Source: Cutibacterium sp.
Lineage (GTDB): Bacteria; Actinomycetota; Actinomycetes; Propionibacteriales; Propionibacteriaceae
Assembly (NCBI RefSeq): GCF_030525615.1
Contig: NZ_JAUNEJ010000003.1
Location: 267,603-331,602 of the forward strand
Length of the DNA stretch: 64,000 bases
Direction: 5' to 3'
How positions within the stretch are numbered: the first letter of the stretch is position 1; each line of letters begins with the position of its first letter. The translations under genes were made by a program, and so were the position numbers. The notes below the pieces were generated by a model that ran no database searches, was not told the DNA's origin, and saw only the letters and a list, made by a program, of their open reading frames with translations. Positions 33,950 to 41,785 of this stretch are shown here, piece after piece.

Positions 33950-34282
33950 ATGACGTTGGGTCAGCGCCATGTCATCGGAATCGTGTTGCGCGTGATGGGC
34001 CTTGCCCTGCTCGCAGCTGCCCTGCTGGCCTTGGAGTGGGCATGGCGGTCCCACGCATGGAGCAATCTGAAATCCGTCGACGGACAGTGTGTCATGGTCG
34101 GAGCACAAGTCGACAACGGTCGCGTCCCGAGGGTGGCGTGTGAGGAGGACGGCGCCCGCTACGTTAACGATGTCGTCAAGCCCGGTACGAATTGTCCGCA
34201 TGGGTTGACGCGGGTGTCGGTGCGCCATGAACTCAGCCACGACACCGGATACGTCGGTGCCCTGTGCGTGCGCAATCCCTGA
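33950..34282 (+). CDS. Small membrane-anchored protein with four Cys, unknown function
   Basis: 110 residues from ATG 33950 with a strong SD (GAGGAGGGG). One N-terminal membrane helix (about residues 8-30) is followed by an exported domain with four cysteines (GQC, VAC, TNC, ALC) that could form two disulfides. I do not recognise the family; the layout is like actinobacterial LppU-type small exported proteins. Convergent with the DUF885 gene. Confidence 0.6.
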   Translation: MTLGQRHVIGIVLRVMGLALLAAALLALEWAWRSHAWSNLKSVDGQCVMVGAQVDNGRVPRVACEEDGARYVNDVVKPGTNCPHGLTRVSVRHELSHDTGYVGALCVRNP

Positions 34283-34285
34283 GGC

Positions 34286-34331
34286 GATTCCGCCAGCCAA
34301 TTCATGGCCAGCCAGCTCAGCTGACGGAATC
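34286..34331. terminator. Hairpin between convergent genes
   Basis: GATTCCG (34286-34292) pairs with CGGAATC (34325-34331), and the next bases (CAGC with GCTG) extend the stem after a small internal loop. Bidirectional by position. Confidence 0.5.
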
Positions 34332-34342
34332 TCTGCGTGCGG

Positions 34343-36022
34343 TCAGGAGAGCACCGCTCGACGCAGCACGTCCAGTGGCAGCGCCCCCATTCGCAGCACC
34401 TTGGTGTGGAATTCCTTCAGGTCGAAGTCCGGGTTCTTGGCCTGTGCCGCGTTCCGCAGCTCCAGCCAGGTGCGCTCACCGAGCTTGTATGACGGTGCCT
34501 GGCCGGGCCAACCGAAGTAGCGGTTGACTTCATAGCGGGCCGATCCTTCGTCCATGGAGACGTGGTTGTTGAAGAAGGTCCAGGCCTTGTCCCAATTCCA
34601 TTCGCCGCCACCGACTTCATCGGGGGCTTCGAACTGGCAGTGCAGACCAATGTCGAGGACGACACGGGCGGCACGCATGGACTGGCCGTCGAGCAGACCC
34701 ATGAAGTGGCCGGGATCATTCATGTAGCCGAGGTCAGCCATGAGCCACTCGGCGTACAGGGCCCAACCCTCTCCATAGCCGGAGGTCCAGTAGTTGCGTC
34801 GCCACGAGTTCAGCTCGTCGCGAGCTGCGATCGCCGAGGAGCTTTGCAGGTGATGTCCGGGGGTGCCCTCATGGTAGACGGTGGTCAGTTCTCGCCATGT
34901 TGTGAAGGTGTTGACGCCTTCGGTGACGGACCACCACATTCTGCCGGGACGGGAGAAATCATCGGATGGGGGCGTGTAGTAGACGCCGCCGTCGTGGGTC
35001 GGGGCAATCATGCCTTCAATTCGACGGGCCGGTCCAGGAACCTCGAAGTGGGTGCCGTCCAGAGAGGCGATCGCTTCGTCGGCGCGTTCCTGCATCCAGG
35101 CCTTGAGGGCGTCGGTGCCACAGATCTGATAGGTGGGGTCGGCGTCGAGAATTGCCATGGCCTCTTTGACGCTGGCTCCTGGACGGATACGCTCGGCGGT
35201 CTCGCGCTGCAACTGTTCAATGCGGGCGAGTTCTTGCTTGCCCCACTCGTAGGTTTCGGTGAGGTCGACGGTCGTTCCGACAAATTGACGCGAGGCGAGC
35301 CGGTAGCGGTCAATGCCGACGGCGTCGGTTGTGGTGGCTAGCGGCGCAATCTCGGTGGCGAGGGTTTTGGCGATACGGCGGAAGTTGTCCTTGGCAACGT
35401 CGATGCCTTCAGCAAGCTTGTACGTCACGGAGTCCGGCAGGTCGTCGGAGGCGGTCCTCGTGAGGTAGTCGTCGAAGAATCCACCCTTTGAAGTCCAGGA
35501 GGTGATCTGTTCGACCAGCAGGTTCACCTGACGGATGGCAGGCGGGATACCGGCGTCGATCGAGGCGCGTTGGGTTTCCAACCAGCCGTCCAGGGCCGGA
35601 GCGGTGGCATGAAGACGGCGCGCGACCGTCAATACCTGGTCGGGGGTTTCGGTGGGCATGGCGTCGTAGACCTCGCGTATCTCATGGACGCCCGAGGCAA
35701 TGCCATTGAGGCTCAAAAGGTCGTATCCCTTGTCGTGGCTTTCGGCCTGCAGCCCGAGACAAGACCGCATTGCGGCGACGGTGATCGTGTCAGTGTCGTC
35801 AGCCGGCATAGCCTGATCGAGACGATCCAAGGTGTCCATGACGAGGTGGTACTGGGTCTCCAGACCGGCGGGGGACAGGTCGTCGTACTCGTCCTGGTTG
35901 AGGTCCAGACCGAGTTCGGTGGCAAGAATCGGGCTGGCCTGTACCGTGGCGTCCCAGTGGCGGTCGGCAACCTCGTCGACCTCTGACCCCACCTGGTGAG
36001 TTGTGTGCGCGTTGTCGTTCAT
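34343..36022 (-). CDS. DUF885-family metallopeptidase-like protein
   Basis: 559 residues from the ATG giving MNDNAHTTHQ. No signal peptide. YHEGTPGHHLQ (HExxxH-like motif, about residue 388) plus a downstream Glu in YGEGWALYAEWL are the features that link DUF885 to M3/M32-like zinc peptidases. C-terminal WPGQAPSYKLGERTWLELR is also family-typical. Probably a cytosolic oligopeptidase; specificity unknown. Confidence 0.85.
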   Translation of the reverse strand: MNDNAHTTHQVGSEVDEVADRHWDATVQASPILATELGLDLNQDEYDDLSPAGLETQYHLVMDTLDRLDQAMPADDTDTITVAAMRSCLGLQAESHDKGYDLLSLNGIASGVHEIREVYDAMPTETPDQVLTVARRLHATAPALDGWLETQRASIDAGIPPAIRQVNLLVEQITSWTSKGGFFDDYLTRTASDDLPDSVTYKLAEGIDVAKDNFRRIAKTLATEIAPLATTTDAVGIDRYRLASRQFVGTTVDLTETYEWGKQELARIEQLQRETAERIRPGASVKEAMAILDADPTYQICGTDALKAWMQERADEAIASLDGTHFEVPGPARRIEGMIAPTHDGGVYYTPPSDDFSRPGRMWWSVTEGVNTFTTWRELTTVYHEGTPGHHLQSSSAIAARDELNSWRRNYWTSGYGEGWALYAEWLMADLGYMNDPGHFMGLLDGQSMRAARVVLDIGLHCQFEAPDEVGGGEWNWDKAWTFFNNHVSMDEGSARYEVNRYFGWPGQAPSYKLGERTWLELRNAAQAKNPDFDLKEFHTKVLRMGALPLDVLRRAVLS

Positions 36023-36149
36023 CACGGGAGTGACGCTATCGCGAGGTGCGGACAGGTGTGCGGCGTGTGGTGTTCCAGCAAGAAGCGTGTTGGTTTCGCA
36101 AAGAGGACATCGTGCCGGTATAGTCATCCGGGCCTGCCATGGCAGGTGT

Positions 36150-36225
36150 GCCAACTTAGCTCAGTCGGTAGAGCGACGCTCTCGTAAAGCGTAGGTCACG
36201 GGTTCGATTCCCGTAGTTGGCTCCA
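36150..36225 (+). tRNA. tRNA-Thr (anticodon CGU)
   Basis: Acceptor GCCAACT pairs with AGTTGGC (36215-36221). TAGCTCAGTCGGTAGAG is the D-arm. The anticodon arm is ACGCT-CTCGTAA-AGCGT with CGT at the anticodon, and GGTTCGATTCC is the T-arm. CCA is encoded at 36223-36225. Reads threonine codon ACG. An AT-rich island starts directly after it. Confidence 0.96.
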
Positions 36226-36752
36226 CTAAAACTCCTAGGCATAGCCTCATTGGGGGTCGCGCTGATGGATTAGTCCGCAAAAGACTGCATGAAGGCTGAG
36301 TACTCGGCTAATTTCGCTAGGTCCTGAGTAAGGTCTCCGCGTAGGCGCGAAAGTGGATGACGGTTTATTGTGGCCAGTGGTACGGGCGGTGACCAAATCT
36401 CACTGTTACTCAGGAAACGATTGACGAGGGCGCCCTCGCAGGAGTTAAGCTTTGTGGCGCGACCAGTAATGACGTGAGAAACTCACGTGATGGATGCTTC
36501 ACCTTTCTTTTTGCACGTGATTTGGAGAAGAAGTGTCTCAAAAAGAAAAGAAATCATGATAATGACACCCTCATCTCTGTCTGCCTTTCTTGCAATTCAT
36601 TCAGCAAACCAATGGAACGTAGGTGAGTTGTTGAAGCTGAAACAAGGATGAACATAAAATGGGTGCATAATTTCGACCTGCTCAATGCCATCATGCACGA
36701 GCGTTCGCAGGTTCCTGTTCGCCTTGTATAAACGCACTTCGTAACAGAATGT

Positions 36753-36855
36753 GGTGCCAGGCTGTAGTTGGTTTTTTTAGAGAGCCTTTTGCTGCCTATT
36801 GATGCTGGGTACCAATAGGCTTACAAGAGGCGATAGCCAACCGCCCCCTGGCACC
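36753..36855. repeat. About 100-bp inverted-repeat element
   Basis: GGTGCCAGG (36753-36761) and CCTGGCACC (36847-36855) are perfect outer arms; GTTGG (36767-36771) and CCAAC (36837-36841) are inner arms. A separate hairpin lies inside (36794-36820). Could be a structured RNA, a MITE-like remnant or chance. Confidence 0.35.
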
Positions 36856-37170
36856 GCGCGCAACGTGTCCCATGATTAGTAGTCCCGGTGAATCAGTCAG
36901 AATGCTTAACTGTGCCTGCGGTACCGGGTTGACCCGCTAACGTGCAAAAGCGCTACTGATGCCCACCTTGGGTTCACCATCGGCTTGCAGGATGCGATGA
37001 GGCTTCGGCTCAATGGTGCGCTGGCGTGGGTAGCCGGAAGGCCGTTGTCCAGATGAGGTACTGATAGCTCCTACTTCCGCAAGAGTCTGCCCGTACTTGA
37101 CCACACCATCGTCAACAATGCCATAAGCAGATCTAGGGTAGAAATAGTCACGTGAATGAAATGCAGGGTC

Positions 37171-37199
37171 TTGACGGTATGCGTGTGGTGCATTACGCT
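37171..37199 (+). promoter_or_regulatory. Candidate promoter of the bacteriocin operon
   Basis: TTGACG (37171-37176), 17 bp, TACGCT (37194-37199); about 50 bp before the precursor start. A good match to a sigma-A-type promoter, prediction by eye. Confidence 0.5.
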
Positions 37200-37251
37200 C
37201 CGCTCCAGGGCGTTAGACCTGCATCCCTTCAATGACGAGAGGACACATATC

Positions 37252-37576
37252 ATGAATGTGAAGAAGAGAGTCGCCACTCTTGCTTTAGCGGTAACGCTTG
37301 CAGCAGGAGGAGCAGGAGTGGCATACGCTGATACCTATCGGTAATAGCCGGAACGGCGCTTCGTCGGTCGAGGTACTCCAGGTTAAGTATAACGGTGCCG
37401 CATGGAACTACTCCGGTTCTGGATATCGAAATGCTTGGTTCACATATTCACGCAACGGAAAGGTATTGATGCATAGAGTTGCCACAAACGGTAAAGTTAC
37501 GGGGTCTGTTTGGGATAACCTCTTTAACTGGAGTTCAAGTCAAACCACTGTCTTCGAGTGGGGACACAGTCGCTAG
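37252..37576 (+). pseudogene. Lactococcin-972-like bacteriocin precursor, frameshifted
   Basis: ATG 37252 (SD GAGAGG) opens a leader MNVKKRVATLALAVTLAAGG ending in VAYA, a classical Sec signal peptide with an AxA-type site, then hits stops at 37342-37347 (TAA TAG). The frame +1 to it is open through the same point and encodes about 78 residues starting GNSRNGASSVEVLQ and ending FEWGHSR, Trp/Tyr/Gly/Ser/Asn-rich and without Cys. Removing one base near 37340 gives one continuous, secreted, cysteine-poor peptide of about 107 residues. That size and the downstream membrane/ABC genes resemble lactococcin 972 loci. Whether this is a real inactivating mutation, programmed shift or sequence error is open. 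Confidence 0.55.
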
Positions 37577-37658
37577 TCGGAAGAATATAACTAACATTTG
37601 TAGTCTAATGTAGGTCTAGCGTTCCTTTCTAAACGGTAGCGCTAATAAGGTATGAGAC

Positions 37659-38120
37659 ATGAAATCTGCGTTAGGTAAGTACCCTATCAGGCTGAGTGGC
37701 CTGATTGAGTTGGCATGCCTTTACGCTGGGTGTTTCTTTCTGTCGGGATTCCTTGCTGCGGTGGAGCAGTATGCTTCTGGAAATTACGTGCTCATGAGGT
37801 ATCTAAGGTTTGTCATGCAGCATCAGACGGCGCTTATATTAGGTGTATCCATCGGTGCTATTGTTTATCACTATCAAGGAATAGTAAAGTCACAAACGGA
37901 GATTCGGTGCCGTATCATAGTTGGCGATAGGCTGTTACTGATTCGTTTTCGGTATGCGGTTGCATGCGCCATGATTCTTGCTGGTTGTTTTACGCTAACA
38001 TTAGTTATCCAAACCATAGCGAACCTGAGCATTTCTAATTCTGTTCGCGCACTTGCGGTATTTGCTTTATATATAGGAGTTAGTGCGCTCCTGCTAGGAA
38101 GAAGGAGGGAAAGAATATGA
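37659..38120 (+). CDS. Four-helix membrane protein of the bacteriocin island
   Basis: 153 residues with about four hydrophobic segments (roughly 17-37, 57-75, 97-118 and 128-145). There is no recognised family motif. AT-rich like its neighbours. Its stop overlaps the start of the FtsX-like permease gene (ATGA). It could be an immunity protein or an accessory of the exporter; this is inference from position only. Confidence 0.7.
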   Translation: MKSALGKYPIRLSGLIELACLYAGCFFLSGFLAAVEQYASGNYVLMRYLRFVMQHQTALILGVSIGAIVYHYQGIVKSQTEIRCRIIVGDRLLLIRFRYAVACAMILAGCFTLTLVIQTIANLSISNSVRALAVFALYIGVSALLLGRRRERI

Positions 38121-39343
38121 AAGTATTTCGTTTCTTCCTCGGTCGTATATTTCTACGTAAACCAGTACTAGTGGCCGTGCTGCTAGCTCTTATTTTTGGT
38201 TGTGACTATATCATCTTTATGACTACGCGTGCCGTAGTTTCCACATATGAGGGAGCCAGTGAAGTAGCAACTCTTAATGCCCCGGGAACGTTCATTGCAA
38301 ACCTCGATCCTGATTCGACGTTTGATGTCGACAAAATATCTAAGAACGCGATCGGGAATATATATGATCGTATCAATGAGAAATACACGTTCGCATTATT
38401 CACTGATGGCTATATTATCGAGCTACCCAACAAGAGAAATGTTGAGGTACCGGTAGCATATATGAATCAGAAGTACAGTGAGCTAAACGGATTTGAACTT
38501 GCGTCGGGGGCAGGGATGAACTTTGAATATGACCTGAAGTCATCCGATGCGATACCAGTCTTGGTCGGCAAAGGCCTCGCGGATGATTACCCTTTGAACT
38601 CGACGTTGTCTATTGTAGACCCGGCGCTGAACAAGAAGGTGCGCTACGTAGTTACGGGAATTCTGGAACGTGACCAAGCACACTCTAACCTGTACGCGCT
38701 AGACTCTAAACAATATTATAACTTTTCTGTCATTGTCCCAGTAAACAATTCTTTTATCGAGCGGGCGGAGATTGCGTTTAAGATAAACGGCTTAATGGAT
38801 CTTGCCGTTATTGACACTACGCGCTCCGAGGTGCATCAACTTGGAGATTACATTAATAAGACGATTTCCGTGAAGCTTAATTTCTTCAGCCAGGAAGAGA
38901 ACATCGAATTCTATCATCAGTATTTTAAATCTTCGATGGTAATTCTTTGTGTTATTATGGCAGCGTTGGTGGTGTTCATTTTTCTTCTTGCAGTGTGGAA
39001 CTCCATTGCTGGTATGCGAGTTATGGTGCGAGAGTTCACAGTTAATTTACTTGTGGGGATGAGTTATGGAAGATTCAGACGTCTTCTTTTTGGGTATTAT
39101 TTGATGCTTTCACTGGTTGCATTTTTTGCTGTTTTTGGAATGGTGTTATATTCCCGGCAATCTAGTTGGCATAGCGGAGACGCATCGTTTATGACGTATG
39201 GCCTCGTGGGCGGTGTGATAGAAATGGACTGTATTGCTCTCATGGTTACCTTCCTCGCGAACTTTATCATGACCCTTAGCTTGGCACGATTTGTCGTTTG
39301 GCGGATTAAGAGAGTGCCGATTTCGGTAGGGGTCTTGCAATGA
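38117..39343 (+). CDS. FtsX-like ABC permease (bacteriocin-associated)
   Basis: 408 residues. One N-terminal membrane helix (about 10-33), then a large extracellular domain of about 240 residues, then three helices in the C-terminal 140 residues. MRVMVREFTVNLLVGMSYGRFRRLLFGYY matches the conserved cytoplasmic turn of FtsX/MacB permeases. Paired with the ATPase encoded next, it would form a MacB/LolCDE-type mechanotransmission transporter, as in lactococcin-972-type loci where the membrane protein is linked to immunity or export. Overlaps both neighbours by ATGA. Confidence 0.78.
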   Translation: MKVFRFFLGRIFLRKPVLVAVLLALIFGCDYIIFMTTRAVVSTYEGASEVATLNAPGTFIANLDPDSTFDVDKISKNAIGNIYDRINEKYTFALFTDGYIIELPNKRNVEVPVAYMNQKYSELNGFELASGAGMNFEYDLKSSDAIPVLVGKGLADDYPLNSTLSIVDPALNKKVRYVVTGILERDQAHSNLYALDSKQYYNFSVIVPVNNSFIERAEIAFKINGLMDLAVIDTTRSEVHQLGDYINKTISVKLNFFSQEENIEFYHQYFKSSMVILCVIMAALVVFIFLLAVWNSIAGMRVMVREFTVNLLVGMSYGRFRRLLFGYYLMLSLVAFFAVFGMVLYSRQSSWHSGDASFMTYGLVGGVIEMDCIALMVTFLANFIMTLSLARFVVWRIKRVPISVGVLQ

Positions 39344-40008
39344 GGAAAGTGGCTATTGAGATCGAAATTAAGAGTAAGTCCTATGGGAAGAGAATCGAGC
39401 CATTGCCTGCTCTTAATGGGTTTGCGTTAACCGTCGGCGAGGGGGAAAAGGTCGCTATCGTTGGAGAATCAGGCGTTGGCAAAACCACGTTACTGAATAT
39501 ACTTGGTCTCATAGACAGAAAGTTCGAAGGCGAGTATCGCTTATTAGGTCAGGATGTCGACAAGCTCTCTGAGCAAGAGCTGGCGTCCTGGCGGAATTCG
39601 TCAATAGGGTTCGTGCTACAAGAGTCGGCCCTTATTAATACGCTGAGTATTTCAGATAACATCACTCTCCCGATCTTGTATTCGCGACCGAGGATAGATG
39701 ACTGGAGACAGAGATTCGAAGAAATTGTATCGTTGCTTGGCATAGGTCATATAGTCAATAAAAAGCCGCTTGAGTGCTCAGGTGGCGAAAAGGCTAGGGC
39801 GGTGTTCGCGCGTGCCATAATTATGCGACCCAGTGTTATCTTGGCTGATGAACCTACAGGATCCCTGGATGAGGAGAATAGGGAAAGGATGCTTCGTCTT
39901 CTGTTTGGCCTTAATGAAGATTATGGAGTGACTATCGTTACAGTCACTCATGATTCCTATGTCGCCGGGAAGCATGACAGAGTTGTGCAACTAAAGAGTA
40001 AGGATTAG
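39340..40008 (+). CDS. ABC transporter ATPase (LolD/MacB type)
   Basis: 222 residues. GESGVGKTTLLNILGLID is Walker A, QESALINTLSISDNITLP the Q-loop region, CSGGEKARAVFARAII the signature (CSGGE rather than LSGGQ), VILADEPTGSLDEENR Walker B with the D-loop, and TVTHDSYVAGKHDRVVQL the His switch. Start overlaps the permease stop. Length and motifs match LolD/MacB-class ATPases. Confidence 0.92.
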   Translation: MRKVAIEIEIKSKSYGKRIEPLPALNGFALTVGEGEKVAIVGESGVGKTTLLNILGLIDRKFEGEYRLLGQDVDKLSEQELASWRNSSIGFVLQESALINTLSISDNITLPILYSRPRIDDWRQRFEEIVSLLGIGHIVNKKPLECSGGEKARAVFARAIIMRPSVILADEPTGSLDEENRERMLRLLFGLNEDYGVTIVTVTHDSYVAGKHDRVVQLKSKD

Positions 40009-40011
40009 ATC

Positions 40012-40167
40012 ATGGGGTTCTTTGCAATGGTTGGATCGGGGATTCTTGGCATTATCCTCGTGATATTGGGGGGTACGCGAGTAAAAGACAATAGGCAGTG
40101 GATAGTTTCAATACTAGCGGGTCTTGTGTGCATAGGGATCGCCATATGGCTCGGATGGCCTAAGTAG
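40012..40167 (+). CDS. 51-residue two-helix membrane protein
   Basis: ATG 40012, 3 bp after the ATPase stop, reads MGFFAMVGSGILGIILVILG, then a polar turn around TRVKDNRQW and a second helix VSILAGLVCIGIAIWLGW. Size, position and hydropathy suggest a small immunity or exporter accessory peptide. No family known to me. The AT-rich composition ends here, marking the likely right edge of the island. Confidence 0.6.
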   Translation: MGFFAMVGSGILGIILVILGGTRVKDNRQWIVSILAGLVCIGIAIWLGWPK

Positions 40168-40354
40168 ATAGCACCTGCCGTCCCTAAGAGTGGCTCCTCA
40201 CGAGGGAGGATGTCGGTGGAGCCTGAATCCTTAGTCCCCAGATTGAAGTCTCTGGCCAGCCAACGTTATCGCGCGGAACCCATCCTCTTTCAGCCTGTGC
40301 CGCACCCGCCCGAGTCGTCGTATCTAGCGGAGTTGCCTTCGCACTCGGCCGACC

Positions 40355-41536
40355 TCACCGGTTAGTGAGGTCGGCGCAAATTGTCGCCATGAGTTCAGTA
40401 TCTGCCCGCAAACTCGCAATTGCTGCCAAGGCGACCCGTTTCAAGTCGCGCGAAACATGGCCACGGGAGATCGTCAGCTGGGTTGAAATGAGTGGCAGAG
40501 TGCGTTGCCGAACGGTCAGAACTAGCTCGTCGAAAAATGGTGAGTTGGCGACTCCCAGCTCCCCGCCAATAACCAAAAGGTCTGGATCGAGCAGGTTTGC
40601 CACATTGGCGAGCGCACTTCCAGCAATTCTTCCTGCCTCCCTCACAAGGCCGGTGACCTCCCCAGGCCAGGTGCGTGGAGATGTCGCGATAAGATCAAGC
40701 AGATCTGGTGCTGGCGAACCAGACGGCCATATCCGGCGAATCTCGTCTTGCAGGGCGGGGATCGAGGTGTACTGCATGAGGCACCCGCAGTTTCCACACG
40801 AGCACTGTGGACCAGACACGTTGACCACGGTGTGCCCCAGCTCACCGCTGCCACCGTGGGCCCCGGCTGCAATCTCGCCATGGACGATGTGGCTCATCGC
40901 GACGCCGTCGCTAAACCGTGCATAACACGTCACTGAGGACGGTTTCGCAGCAGCCGCGTCATGTTCGCACAGTCCTTCCATGCGCGCGGTGTTGTTAATG
41001 CGGACGGGGCACCCCAGCGCCGTCGAAACGCTGTCAACGGCGTTGATGCCGGTCCATCGGCGCGACGCAGGTGACGGGTAGACCTCTCCGCTTGCTGCGT
41101 CTGCTTGCGTGGGTACCGTAACCAAACACTGTCGGATGTCCGGGGTGGGCTTAGACGGGTAAGAGTCAGCGATGAGGTCCTGCAGCTGGTGGATCCCCGT
41201 TGCAATCCAGGTTCGTGGCGAATCGGCGGGATTCAGTTTTGCGGTGGCAGTCGCCTGGCGAGATCCATCAAGGTGGGAGATTGCGACGCCAACCTCGTCG
41301 TTTGAGACGATCATTGCGGCAAGCAGGCCCGCTGTCGCACTGGTTGTCAGGGGGTATCGGGAGGCTGAAACCCCAGGGGTGGGCAGATCCTCGATCAGAT
41401 CACAGTCGTGAAGAGTGCGGGCGAGGTTTGACGCGCTGGTCCGGGACACCCCAATAAGACGCGCAAGGTCTGCGCGCTGAGCAGGGCCATTGATCGCCAG
41501 GGCGGTCAGGAATATCGGCTCGTTTGAAGTAGGCAT
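40355..41536 (-). CDS. ROK-family transcriptional regulator (NagC/Mlc-like)
   Basis: 393 residues. N-terminal winged HTH (about 18-60: RADLARLIGVSRTSASNLARTL). The ROK domain carries GELGHTVVN and the zinc-binding motif CSCGNCGCLMQY (CxCGxxGCxxxx). The ATP-binding and catalytic Asp context of true ROK sugar kinases is weak, as in repressors. It is divergent from a sugar ABC operon whose promoter contains a nested palindrome, so it likely represses that operon until an amino-sugar (GlcNAc-type) ligand binds. Confidence 0.88.
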   Translation of the reverse strand: MPTSNEPIFLTALAINGPAQRADLARLIGVSRTSASNLARTLHDCDLIEDLPTPGVSASRYPLTTSATAGLLAAMIVSNDEVGVAISHLDGSRQATATAKLNPADSPRTWIATGIHQLQDLIADSYPSKPTPDIRQCLVTVPTQADAASGEVYPSPASRRWTGINAVDSVSTALGCPVRINNTARMEGLCEHDAAAAKPSSVTCYARFSDGVAMSHIVHGEIAAGAHGGSGELGHTVVNVSGPQCSCGNCGCLMQYTSIPALQDEIRRIWPSGSPAPDLLDLIATSPRTWPGEVTGLVREAGRIAGSALANVANLLDPDLLVIGGELGVANSPFFDELVLTVRQRTLPLISTQLTISRGHVSRDLKRVALAAIASLRADTELMATICADLTNR

Positions 41537-41666
41537 GTCTTGTTTACAGATGATGGAACGCTTGCCGGGGGCTATTCAGCGACGGTGCGGGTCGGAACGG
41601 TTCGATTAATAACGTTCATCGTAGAGCACGGATCCCTGGACATCTTGGTGCAGGGGCTGATCGTGG

Positions 41667-41708
41667 CGTCCAGAAATCGTCAAGAATCTTGACAAAGAGT
41701 TCTGGACG
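41667..41708. promoter_or_regulatory. Nested palindromic operator over the sugar operon promoter
   Basis: Outer arms CGTCCAGAA (41667-41675) and TTCTGGACG (41700-41708); inner GTCAAGA-A-TCTTGAC (41679-41693), both perfect and almost concentric. The inner palindrome overlaps the -35-like TTGACA (41689-41694). It fits a repressor operator, probably for the divergent ROK protein. Confidence 0.65.
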
Positions 41709-41785
41709 GTGTCAAACTGTGTCACGAACATAAGGCACGGTAGCCCCATGTTTTGACCCCCCAACGATGTGGAAAGGCCCACAAC

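Larger units (their letters stand above)
36226..37251. other. 1-kb AT-rich non-coding region between tRNA-Thr and the bacteriocin locus
   Basis: No convincing gene. Contents: a 14-bp palindrome CGAGGGCGCCCTCG (36425-36438); ACGTGAG-AAA-CTCACGT (36472-36488); hairpin GCCTATTG/CAATAGGC (36794-36801, 36813-36820); a larger inverted repeat at 36753-36855. On the minus strand a frame without a start codon is open from about 37216 to 36948; it may be the decayed end of a gene. I found no copy of the tRNA 3' end that would mark an attachment site. Confidence 0.5.

Noticed and set aside
36764..36779. T-run after GTTGG as an intrinsic terminator
   Set aside because: No stable GC stem ends directly before the T-run and no gene precedes it on that strand.
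36150..40200. Integrated element with att sites at tRNA-Thr
   Set aside because: No integrase gene and no duplicate of the tRNA 3' end was found around the right edge; only a short GTAGTTGG match at 36764, too weak.
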